Shown here one piece after another: positions 12,963-24,700 of a DNA stretch of 64,000 bases. The DNA lies in NCBI RefSeq assembly GCF_030867145.1, contig NC_134422.1, positions 3,006,001 through 3,070,000 of the forward strand, read 5' to 3'. The notes below the pieces were generated by a model. That model was not told the origin of the DNA and searched no databases. It saw only the letters and a program-made list of their open reading frames with translations. The position numbers and the translations under genes are program-made. The stretch's first letter is position 1, and every line of letters starts with the position of its first letter. This stretch comes from Opisthocomus hoazin (Eukaryota; Chordata; Aves; Opisthocomiformes; Opisthocomidae).

Positions 12963-15900
12963 TGACATGGGGCATGGCAACCTTGCTTCCTTACCTGGTC
13001 AAAATACCCCCAACTTGCCCTCCTGCCCCCACCCAGTTCGCAGCACCAGATCGAAGCTGGCTGATGCTCCACAGGTCCTCTCCTCCTCCATCATTTGCTC
13101 GCTGCAAGGAGTTAGACCACTTTGAGGATGTGCGCAACAGCTGTTGGCATCTGGAAAGAAGCAGTAGACGTTCCCCTGACTTGAGCAACTCCTGAAGCGA
13201 GTTTCCTCCAAAGAACAGAGCCCTGGCTTCATTAAATTACAATTAAGATGGGAGCGGCCCGCTCATGGGCAGTTCTGCACTGATTTCCCTTTCTTCTAGC
13301 CACAGCGGTTGTCCTCAGCGCCTGGTGTGGACACGAGAAGAGCAGGGTAGTTACACAGGCTCTCATGGCCCTCTAAAAGCAATTACATCAGGGGGAGTTA
13401 GCAATGTGCAGCATGTGATAAGACATTATTACATAATGTGATTTACTCCCATGGATCACCAATTATCTAGCCTTTTGATTTCTCTTCTGTTTCAAGCTTT
13501 TACCCTGAACAGCAAATTCTTTAGTCATGACAAGTAGGGGCTTAGTCATGAAAGACAATCGTCCGATGAATTAATCCTTATTTTTCTCCGTTATCAAGAG
13601 CTCATTTTGGAGCAATTCTCTATTTTCCAATTAGCATAGGTATAATCTGCAATCGGCAAGAACGCAAAGAGCCATCTTTTCTTTGCAATTTTATCGTGAA
13701 CAATACTGCATTGTCTGTATTGTAGACAATACCCTGTTGTCCCAGAGCTGCTGTTTTTACTACTTGTTACCAGATTACTGAGTTCAGCAGCCTAGTGGGA
13801 ATGGTTGTTTTCAGCCAGATTCAGGAGCGATCGGAACCTCCTCGAGCTTGTGAGCTGCTTCCAGGCTGCTCTGGATGCCTGACGGAAGGTGCGATTTAGA
13901 GTTTATTGGGAAACTGCTTCACGCAAAACAATCAAGATGCAGAAAAGCAGTCGTGCTCTGCTGCTATAGCCTTAAGCATTAGCATTATTAATGTCTTCCA
14001 TTCCTGAAGCCATGGCTTGTTTCAGATTGTGTACTTAGAGGAGACACCACTACGGTTATACTCTGCTTGGCATTATCGAGCTACAATACACCAGAATGTG
14101 AGAAGTTAAAAAAAGCAAAAGAAAGCCAACCTTGGTGTCATCTCATTTTCCCACACCTGTGGGGCCAGTTCTCCAGCTGGATGCTAAGATAAGGTGTGGT
14201 TTGACAGCCAGTTCTGACTGCTCCTGAAGGAATCCCCAAGCTGAGCCAGCCTCAGCTGGGACAGTTCACTGAACAGCCCGGGATGTCACAGACCTCCAAA
14301 CGGGGTAACGAATCCCCTCCTCGACGACTGGGACCAAGGGGGACGGCCACAAGAACACCACAAGACGTCACTTCTCTGCAGATGAGCGCTGATGCGGCCG
14401 AGCTGTTGAGGCTGCGGGCAAACCGAGCAGGGGGCATGTGGCAGAGGTTCCTGCCGACAGCAGAGTGTGGATTCTGATAGAGAGGTGCTCCCACAGAAAC
14501 ACGGGAACAGACACCCGAGCGTTTCAGAAGCGAAAATCCAATTTCCTAGCCACAGAGCCAAAAGAACGCCGCTTCCTTTCATTGCTCCTGGGCTCTGGGA
14601 ATGAGCTTTGGATTTGGGAAAGAGCTTCAGGAGGAAAAAGAAAAAAGAACAACAAGGTTGAATTTCTGCTGCCTTTAACAATTCAGTGCCACAGACAGAC
14701 ATCAGCACTAGCCAGGGGCGTAACTTAGCAGCAGGGAGAGCAGCTTTAATGAAGACTGCATTGATCCTGGTGTCTCAGCAATGGCCATCGAGATGAAATT
14801 TGATGTTACGCCTGTGCCATCAGCGCTGAGAAACGTCTCTGGGTAAAGCGGTGGAAAAGGATTTCTTGCAGGAGGTACCAAAAGGGTTGGGATCCCCGAG
14901 ACAAAAAGTGATTTTAAACGTCAGATAGTTAATGTCCCACAGACACCAGAAGACACTCACTGCTAGGAGTGCATCCGGGGAAATGTTTACAAAGCCAGAA
15001 CACAAAGTGTTTGGCAGGAATAAAAATCAATAAATAAGGAAGCCAAAGACTGAAGAATAGGCAACAAAATGAGCTAAAGAGTGCTGAGAAGGCAGCTAGG
15101 AGGAACTGAGATACAGAAACAACCCAATCTCCATACCCCTGCATCACCAAAGGCAAGGAGACGGATTTATAGTTCGGGAGAGACTGGGCTGCAAGACCAT
15201 TTGTCCAGGCAAAGGAAAAAAATTAATAGCAAGATGTATAGGATCTGTACACCCGACACCCTCGGTCGCCCACGGTGATTATCCGGGAAGGCACGTCTCC
15301 TTTGGTCGGACAGGTAACGGGGTCTCTGGCGATCGGCGCCACGGGGGTTCCTTTCGCACACCTCCACAGAAAGTTTGGAAAGAGCGTGCTGCCAGTCACG
15401 CGGTACTCCAGCAGAAAACGCTTGGGCCGTGCTAGCAGGGGGTTAGGAGCAGCCACTGTTTCTGATCTGCAAACACTACAATGTATGCTTAAAGGATATA
15501 GATAATGTATGTGAAGAACACACATAAATCTCAGTCTTCATATAAATTATTCACGTTATGCAAAGTCATATATATTGTGCTAACCCACCTATGAAAAAAA
15601 TGGGTTTGCTAAAAACAAATAAATCGATTTTTACTACTTTGTATAAAAGAGCAAAATGTTTTAGTTGATTATTCAATACTCAAAAGTATTTTTCCAAGTT
15701 ACAAACCATTTCCTTTCAACCCAAATAAAAGGATTCTAAACAGGTCGGGGGGAAATGTCTTCCTTAGCTATAGGAAGCTATAAAGCAATCTTAAAAATCC
15801 CGACCAACCGAACAAAAAAGCCCGAACCCACCAAAAAAATACCCAACCCCGCAACACAAAGCCTCCGCGCGGAATTCCCCAGTGCGTGCCCAGACCCCCG

Positions 15901-18900
15901 CCTTTCTGGAGGAAGGGCCAGCAGGCGTTAAACAGCATTCCAGGCAGCTGATGCCACCTTCTGGTGTCACTTCCAGCCGGCGATTTCCAACCAGGATGAC
16001 TAGCCTAGTCCAACCATCCTCCGGGAGACGGGCAAGGATGGTATTTTAAGCACGACTCGATCCCCAGGGCAGGGTTCGATGGAACAGCGTTAACCGAGGA
16101 AGAGGCAGCGAGGCGTCAGCAGCGAGCACCGGGCTGCCACCAGCCTGTCCCCGCACGCAGGGCTACGTCGCCGAGACGGGGCCTTGCGTCTCCACCAAAA
16201 TTCAGTCTGAGCCACTGCCGAGGTTTTGCAGGCGTAGCTGTTAATTGCGCCTAGCCTGGGCCAGTCGGTCACCTCCTGCCCCGTTCACTTCTTCCCGCTA
16301 TCCTTAGGAGGGTTCGACAGCCGAGGGGCACGGGACCGGCTTGTTTTTACAGACATTCCTGAATAGGCAAAGGCTTGCCAGGATACAGCGCTGCGGTCAG
16401 AGTCTTTTCATTTTACCTGTCAGAAATGTAAGGAAGCGGTTGCGTACTCCTGTCAGACTGAAGGATTTAGGCTGATATATCTGTTGGTACCAATTTTCTC
16501 TTACCTGCTACGGTATAGCCTTATTTAATTGCCTCCCTCCTTCTTCTGCCCCTTGCTCTCCGATTGATCTTTCTACATTCTCCTCCCTGCGTAATTACAT
16601 TTGTATTGGAGCTGAATCAGTGTGTAATGGATTGAAGCCAGATGGGACTAAACACATTTTCCCACTCTTAGTCACAGAAACAATGGTAACTTCAGGGGGA
16701 AAAAAAGCAGCGTAACCGGGGCGCGGGGGAAAGGCAGTTCTGGCACAGCGGCAGGGCTCGAGGCGTCTCTCAGCTTTTCTGCGCGGGAGATTTGGGGCCA
16801 CCGTGCCTCTTCCTGGCTGCACGTCCACTTGCCCTCAGACTGGGGAGGGACGCTGGGTTGCGCTAGATGATTTTCGCGGTCGGTACAGGGCCCACCGCTT
16901 TCAACACTGCTACCTATGGAGCAAGCAGATGATGCTGGTGTTCAGAGAAAGGACTGGACAAAACCACTGAGGAGTAGCCCATGTTCAGGAGGCAGTTCAG
17001 TTGCTCCACAGTTATTCCCTTTTAGTTTTCAGATTTTAGTCCTATTCCAACTACTTTTTTTTTCGTTAAATTGTAACTACTGGGTGACAATACAGATTGT
17101 GATTAAATGGGGTTAAATTAATCGTAAAATGTAACTTGCATGGGTGCTCTTCATTAATTTTTTGAGATTACACCACTAAAAAAATCCAAAGCACACAGAG
17201 AAAAACCATTACTCTGGATTTTGATATACACTAGGTGACGGCAACAAGCAAAGTCACGGAGAAAACAGGGAACTTGAAACTCCCTCTTCCTCCTGTACAA
17301 CAGACAGGCGCTCCAGAAACAAACATTCTCACATTAGGGAATGTCATCTTGGGTACTGACCGTCACCCCAGGCAGCAGGTCGGCCCGCAACGAAACCACT
17401 TTAGGGACAAACGAGGACCTCACATCACCTAGCGTCAGACATCGCTGTTGGGCTCCTGCAAGTAAGGACGCCGGGATTCCTGGGTTTTCCCTTAAGCAGT
17501 CAGCGACAATGCAAGACGCAGTTCCCTTAGTTAAACAGAAGTCACCTGAAAGCGCTCTGAAGTCGCTCCCTAAGAAGGCTCTGTATTCACTAGCAGGAGG
17601 ACAAGGCATTCAAGTTCAGCGCTTGGTGAGCGAGGTGCTTAAAAGAACAGAGCAACATATGAGTAAGAATAGCAGCCTGCTTCAAACTCATACTCTTAGC
17701 CAGAGAACTTTCTCAGCAAACAGAAATGAAATCAGTAGTACGTTCTCTCAGAAGTGCATCTTTACATTCTCCTTCTGGCCATTTAGGTAAAGCTTTGTAA
17801 AGAAAATTACCCAAATATATTCCCGTTCCATACATGCGCTATCCTCACACATTCTCACTGGCCTACAGGAGAAATGCTGCTGCAGATGCACTTAGGCACT
17901 CTACAGACAGCTGGAAGGATGTTTTCCATGCAGGCTAGAACAACGTAGCAGTGCATCTGGAATGTGACCCCTGTTGGAAGACAAGCAACAGGCTTCCCAA
18001 GTGGAAAACTCCGGGTTACACAGTTACGGCAGGACATGCTGGGAAGCACAACAGCCCTCAGCGTGGATCTGCTCCCCGCATCGTTCCCCACCTACCCCGT
18101 CTCTACCATCTCCCAGTGCACAACGTGCCCCGGCTTCAAGTAGCGCTGCCCTTACCCTGAACTGCTTGTTCTTCCCCCAAGAAATCGCCTTCCGAGCAGC
18201 TGCCGGCTCGAGGCAGCCTCCCGAGTGGAGGTGGTTCCACACCACGGCTCCACACGCCAGCACACCGCTGTCTCCATGTGGATCGGTCCGCACGGCTTCC
18301 CTGGGGGATTCAGCTGACCCGCCGTGGCTCTGGCTCACAGACAGCAATTGCCCGTATCCAACGTTTTCCACATCATTAGCTGGTTAGCTCAGAGGAGAAA
18401 CAATTATCTTCCATGTGCCTTTGTCCAGATGTAAACACTTGGATCTTCATAGCTAACCCAACTCCTGTTGCCTGGCTCTACCGCTGCACAGGAAACATTT
18501 CCTCTCCCCGTTAGAGACGTCTTCCCTTTTCTCTTCTTGCCCAGGCAGCAGTTTTCTGTGAAGACATGCTTTAAGTTATGAAGGTTATTCACCATCCTTC
18601 TAAGAAGAAGTATGAAGACTGCAAAATCTAAAAGTAGAAGAAATACAAAAGTGAGATTTGAAACCGTTTCTCTGAAGTCAAATCCAGGAAGCCTGTTGAG
18701 ATGACAATCCTGTATAAAGAGTTCTAGATATGATATGTATAGTTTGCTGTAGCATTCAGAGCTTTCCCGTTCAAAGACACGAATTTCTACCAGGACACTA
18801 ATTTTCCAGGGCTGAGCAGCGCTTCCTGCACTGGAAACCAGGAGGAAGGCTGACGAGCTGCGAGCACGCTGCCGAGTCCACTTCAGGGTGAATCAGTCGC

Positions 18901-20033
18901 CTCCTGGTAGGCTGCACTGTCCGAGGATTCCGCTTCAAAAATCACGATTACTGTAACAGGGAAATGGGAAACATTTCTGCTCTTCTCTGCCAAGGAGTAG
19001 GAGGTAGTAGAGGAAAATGCACTCTCAGGGAAGGAAGTGGAATCTCAGAGCCTCAGGAAAATCGCAAAGGGCTGCAGCAACCGAGTAACTGTGTTCTTGT
19101 TTGTAAGGGAAAAAACCCCCACACACAGCGTATCGTAGAGGATTAAAGAACAGGGACAGCTCTGCAAACGCAAGAGGATATTGTTTAGATGTTTGGAAAG
19201 GGGAGGAAAGGCCCCACAGCAGACTTAGATGCCTGCAATTAAACACATACCAAAACTCCAGTCAATCCACAGATTAAATAAGTTACAGAAACATTATTAG
19301 AAAAAGAATCATTTTCTAGTATCTGACATTTAAGGGAAAACTGCACATTACACTTGAAGTCCAATACAAATTGCTGTAGATAAGCCACATTCAAAAATCT
19401 TACCTGAACAACATTCCCTCATAGGTAATACACCCAGAATCCCTATTCACATCACACTGCAGATACGCATGGTGTTCAAATAAGGGAATCAAAAAAGAAG
19501 TATGTCATATCCTCAACACAAACTTCTGATACAGCGCACAAACGTAATTCAGTTCATTGGCATCCCCCGCTGCATACCACTATCAAGAGAAAGCAGACTT
19601 CCCAACTATACTCCCTGCCTTTTACTTTTTTTCTTTAAATATTTCTGTATCTTATTATTATTATTACTATGTAACCCCCAACCCTGCCTCTCCTGACCAA
19701 GGCAGTGACAACAGAAATGTCCTGGGTTCTTTTCGACTGTTCTCCACAGGTATCATTTATCACCACCTCTCCTGGCAGACTTCATAGTGAACAGAAATAA
19801 AGCTTCAGTTCAGCAAAAAGCAGTTAATTTTAGACATCCGAGTTGCTGACAAGCTCCCAGTATTTAAAGCTCTGCAAGTGTTTTTAACTGTCAGAACTTT
19901 CAACTTCCAGAACGTAAGATAAAACACGTTAAACACAACTTAGAATAAAAATAGCTCTTTATATAAAAAGCCGAGAGGAAAAATACACTGCATGACATAG
20001 AGGCAAATTGAATCTTGACTTTCTCTGGGGAGC

Positions 20034-20096
20034 AGCTGGGGCTGGACTAGACAACGTCCCAAGGTTCCTGCCAACCTCAATGATTCTATGATTCAT
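20034..20096 (+). mobile_element. CR1 retrotransposon 3' fragment
   Basis: The segment reads as the last ~60 bases of a CR1 element: a ggctggactagacaacgtcc-like phrase, then ttcctgccaacctcaa, then the terminal gattctatgattc repeats. It is truncated at its 5' side and has no coding capacity. It lies about 330 bases past the inferred EPC2 cleavage site and is antisense to EPC2. Confidence 0.85.
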
Positions 20097-20424
20097 AAGA
20101 AATACAGAAACGGTATCCAAATTACAGGTGGAGCACCCAACAGCAGAAAATTCGAATTATTCACCCAAAGTAATACCTGAAGTCTCTCTAGCAATACAAG
20201 GAAAAACTGTCTCGTCCTGATTATCCCCAGGTCTCGGGTCCCAACTCCCGGACCATCCCTCCCCTACCGCACACCGCAAGCACAGGAAATCATCACATAA
20301 ACTGAAACCTTTTGGGAAAAATGTGCACATGCTTTGGTCACAACCATCCAGAGCCCACCGAGAGCCCCTCAAACTGACCCTCGCATTGCCTGCACACTGC
20401 GAAATAAACACGTATGCAACATGT

Positions 20425-21629
20425 CCATGTTTTGATATGTATTTTTATTTCCCTGCAGTTTTCACTTATCAAGAACAAGTAACAGGGAAAGTTGTCTGAA
20501 CTAGTGCATAAACAAACATTCTGAAACACCACTACACGTATCTAATTTACAAGAACCGTATAAAAAAAGTCACTAAAACACTACACTACGAAGGTGTCCA
20601 ACGCTTACAGTCAGACTTTTTCCAACCCGTTACTTGCCTTGTAGCCACAGGAAAACTCTCCAAAATTGAAAAGACAATCTTGCCACAACCCTCCCTCCCC
20701 CCCACCACCTGGGATGGCTCGATATCTAGACATCCAATAATTAATTATTGCAATGATATATAATGCAATACATACCTGGTAAAATATCCTTTATGTGGTG
20801 TGTTACAGTTTTAAAGCCGGTTAAAATATGCAGTCTTCAGATAAAGTGTGATCAGTTGAAAATTTTCTCATATCCGCACAATTTTATATGTGCTAGATGC
20901 ATAATTTTCCTAGTCAGTATTTTTTCCTGTGTAATTATTTTTTATAAACTGGTATTATAAATAGAAATATACATTCAAAATATATGGAAAAGTGAGTTAC
21001 TACATTAAATTTGCATGTATCGATCCATCCCTTTCCCCTGCACAGTAATAGAAAATACTATTTTGCCTTGAACTTCATATTTGACAGTGAAATGCCACTA
21101 AAGTATTTACCAAAAAGTCCATCTAGTCAAATTGTGAAACAAAATGAACCAAGTGAAAACTTTACATTTCCTTTAGAAAAAAATTACAAGAATTTTGTTT
21201 CCTAGCTATGAATCTTTAACTTTTTTTTTTAGACACAAAGTTGGATTTATTTGTACAAGATACAAAATGTAAACATGGCAAAATAAATAGTTAAAACAAG
21301 TGATGCAGGATCCCATTTCATGCTCATGATCCCATTAAAGAATTATTTTTTAATCCATTCAGTTGCAAATTCAAGTGCAAAAGCATGATGATGAATATCT
21401 ACTATTCAAGTAACAGAAATAATATTGATGATACAAATAAACTATTTTACAAGGTAGTGATTTTCCCAATTTTACAAAATTTACATTATATATCGACTTA
21501 ATACACGATATAATGATAGTCCATTTAGGTCCATTTCAGTTCTCTGTGATCCACAGAGCGCTGTGTTTTGCATTCGGTTGGAATATAAACGACTACACCA
21601 TTAGCGCAGGTCGAGACACGGGTTTGAGG
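20425..21629 (-). other. EPC2: Probable EPC2 3'UTR
   Basis: The 1.2 kb following the EPC2 stop codon on the minus strand is AT-rich and free of transposons. A minus-strand AATAAA signal lies at 20444-20449 (tttatt on the plus strand), followed by a T/G-rich segment that could serve as a downstream element, placing cleavage near 20425. Another AATAAA is near 21244-21249 and could give a shorter UTR of about 0.4 kb. The end position is inference; RNA evidence would settle it. Confidence 0.6.
20444..20449 (-). terminator. EPC2: Candidate EPC2 polyadenylation signal (AATAAA)
   Basis: Plus-strand tttatt is AATAAA on the transcribed sense strand, with T/G-rich sequence 20 to 40 bases downstream. 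It is preferred because it lies at the end of the AT-rich, repeat-free block after the stop codon. The alternative near 21246 is also canonical. Confidence 0.5.
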
Positions 21630-21702
21630 TTATGTCACTTCCATGGCTACTGTGGTCTCTGCTATGCCGTTTAAACCCAGTCGTTCTGGTTCATGGTTTT
21701 CT
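21630..21702 (-). CDS. EPC2: EPC2 exon 14 (last coding exon, residues 784-807)
   Basis: The exon starts after a tgcag acceptor with one base that completes an Arg codon begun in exon 13. It encodes ENHEPERLGLNGIAETTVAM, then EVT and the stop (minus-strand TAA at 21630-21632). This acidic, hydrophobic tail is the conserved C-terminus shared by EPC1 and EPC2. A full-length tail argues against a truncated or pseudogenised copy. Confidence 0.97.
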
Positions 21703-24700
21703 CTGCAAGGAAAGAAATATTCAGTAGTTACAGGCAGAACACGAGTGTTTCCTGACGCAGCTTCAATCACTTCTTACATGCGCGATGTGTTCTTACACAG
21801 CCGTTACCTGGCTCAGGGAGAAACCTTAACACACACGCTAGAAACAGATTATTTAAAACTAAATACTGGCATTGCAGAACTCCACTGACTGTGCAGATTA
21901 CTGCATTTAACTGTAAATTCCCAGTCTAAATTATGGATGAGAGTACTAAAAACTCTCCCAAAGGAGCAAAGTCAAGATACACCATGACGGCTCGCTGCCA
22001 AATGCCAATCATTCTGTTAGTGAGAAAAGCATTGTTCAAACGTAACTCCCCCTCCCCCCAATTCTGCTTTCGCACTAGGGGAAGAAATCTTCAATTCTTT
22101 CCTATTTTATTATCATTCTCTGTAGAGAGGCCTAAGACCTATTCAGCCAAGGTGGCACTTTTTAAGGCATTTGCTGACACGACTTGAGACACCGCTCTGA
22201 CTTGAGGGAAGTAAGAACTACATGCATTAATGGTATAAAGTATGCTTTAAGGTATGATTGCCGATTTAAAAAGACTTTTTTCTCAATCTATGCAGAGACT
22301 AAATTACACATGCAATTTTCCATCTCAAAAAGCTCTTTTTAACTTCTCCAGAAGCATCATGAAATAATCAGTGAGCCACATTTGCTAATATTCCTTTTTT
22401 ACTTCTCTAACTCATAAACAAGTGTTGTTTGTTTGTTTGTTTTTTAACCACCATATAGTCCAGCAGAGCCCAAATATTGTCACTTTTGGAAAACTTAGCC
22501 AGCTGCAAGCTCCTGCCACTCTGTGAAACATCTTCTAAGCATCCTGAATTAACAGTGCTGCTGTTCAGCGAGAATAAATAACTGCCTATATACGTGAGAT
22601 GCAGGCTGGCACACACCTAGTTTTATTTTACATACATATGTAATGCATATATCTATATATATATATAAAAAATAGATTTGTGCAGCCTGCATCTTACAAT
22701 ACGGGTACACAAAGTTACGGAAAGAACATGTGGAGAGCTTTGACAGAATCTACTTGAAAGTGCTGCACGAGAAGGGACCAATGAACATGGTTCAAACCAC
22801 AGAATCACAGAATGGTTTGGGTTGGAAGGGACCTTACTGATGAACTCGTTCCAAGCCCCCTGCCCTGGGCAGGGACCCTTTCCACCAGAGCAAGGTGCTC
22901 CAAGCCCCGTCCAACCTGGCCTTGAAGCCATCTGAAACACAACGGAAGTCCACCAAAACTACTGGTGCCTAAAATCAGTGCAAATTATTTGGAGGTTAAT
23001 CTGCAAAATCAGCTCCTGTGGTTTGAGACGGCCCCACTGAAGCTGCCAGCAGCTGGATGTTTGTGTGAGGTTGAAGCCTTACTGAGCAGTCTCTCAGAGG
23101 TGGGAGCAACTCTATCTAGGGCTCTAGTGCGGAGCTGGGCACGTCTACGGAGACATTTATGTAGCACAAACGCAACCTAAAAGTGCTCCAACTTGCTACA
23201 GGCTTACCTTGCTATACTGCTGATGGCACTGCTAGGAGTTACCTTTGGCACTCTGTCCATACTGGCAGCGACTGTGGCAAGTTTTAAGGCTGTTGGCGAT
23301 GGTGCTGAAGTCCTTGTATTGATATGCACGTTGACTGGAGAAACAACACTGACGTTGTTGAGGTGCACCGCGTTCGTCAGGCAAGAATTGTTCATGGGAA
23401 GCGTTTGAGGGCTGCTTGTGCACAATGCTGGAATTAAGTGGTTTGTGGTGGTGTGGCCAACTGTCCTTACAAGCTGTACAGTTGAAATCCCTGGGCTGGA
23501 TGATAAAGCCATGTTGGTGGAGTACAAAGTTCTAGAGGGTCCTGTTACGAGAGAAATGTGGTTAATTAAATACAGGCCATTCCTTAGATTCAAAGCCAAA
23601 GATTAAACTCAATGGTAACGCTGTAAATGTGTGTCATTTGAATTGTGCAAGAATCTGTTTTTTAAAGATTCACAAAATATAAAATTTTAAAAGTATTTTA
23701 GTTGACATTAGAAATATTTCATGGGTTTTTTTCACTCCCAAGAACATCAGAAAGCGAAAGAAGTTACTGCATGACACAGAACTTTTATACTGCCCGACTC
23801 TGTACACCTCAAATGAAAATGTGCCTTAAATGACAGGGGCAACTTTCCTCATAAAAGTAAATCGAACAGGGAACAACCTCAGCTAGGCAACCTCAGAGAC
23901 AGACTGCGAAGCCAAATTCTGATGCTTTACATCACCTCCTCACCTCCTACCTTCTGCTGCTGGCAACGTAAGGAGGTGCTGGGGACCCTCAAGGCAGCAA
24001 AACCAGGGGTCTAAGATTAGGCGAAGTAGAAAACTCCTTCCAGACTACGCTGCACTGCTCCGTTTGCACACCTGCGCTGTAAGAACCTTCAGGTTTCACA
24101 GTGTGTATTCAACCCAGAGGTTCTCAAATCTCTTCTTGGTGTCCTAGCTTGATCACGGGGGAAACTAGAGACATTTTCCCCTAGATTTTTATTTTGGGAG
24201 GGTGGGTGGGTGGGTGTGTCTCTGTGTGTGTGTGTGTGTCTGTGGAAATCTACTTCTAGCTAACACTTCCTAAATTACAAATCTTCCTATCCTAAACAGG
24301 AATAGCTATTTTACATCGCTGCCATTTGCATACTATTTGCAGTGGTTTTCATCAGTCGTAAAGCTGCGTACGAGGCATCAGCACAGTACGCTACCATGCA
24401 CCTGATCTTCTACCCCTCAAAACATCACCCCCTCAGGTATGATCTCAGAGAATTATATATAGTTGTCTTTTTCCTTCCTGAAACTGTTCCAGTATATTGA
24501 TTTTATTCACTTGTGTTTTTTCTCCCCTCTATTCATTTCATACTATCATTAACCCAGCCTGGCAGAAGGTCTATAAAACTAATCACATCATTAGCTGTTA
24601 AAACAACAAATTACTCTAAAAGCCTTTTATTTGTTACAGCATTCAAATGCCAAATAACATTTGTCTCTCGGCAACACGGCTACTGCACCAGCACGGCTGG

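Larger units (their letters stand above)
12546..20424. other. Intergenic region between EPC2 (upstream) and KIF5C (downstream)
   Basis: About 7.9 kb separate the probable EPC2 polyadenylation site from the KIF5C promoter block; both genes read on the minus strand. I see no exon-like structure or RNA gene. Contents are a short CTC-rich microsatellite (about 12937-12962), two unusually AT-rich, TAAT-containing blocks that look like conserved non-coding elements (13380-13700 and 16430-16690), a CpG-enriched patch (about 15240-15430) and one short CR1 3' fragment (20034-20096). All open frames here are short and without recognisable domains. Confidence 0.7.
21703..23207 (-). other. EPC2: EPC2 intron 13
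   Basis: A 1.5-kb intron with a GTAAG donor and CAG acceptor. It holds a minus-oriented CR1 3' fragment (22799-22938), a short TA-rich microsatellite (22645-22668) and a TTTG repeat at about 22424-22442. No further exon is visible. Confidence 0.9.
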
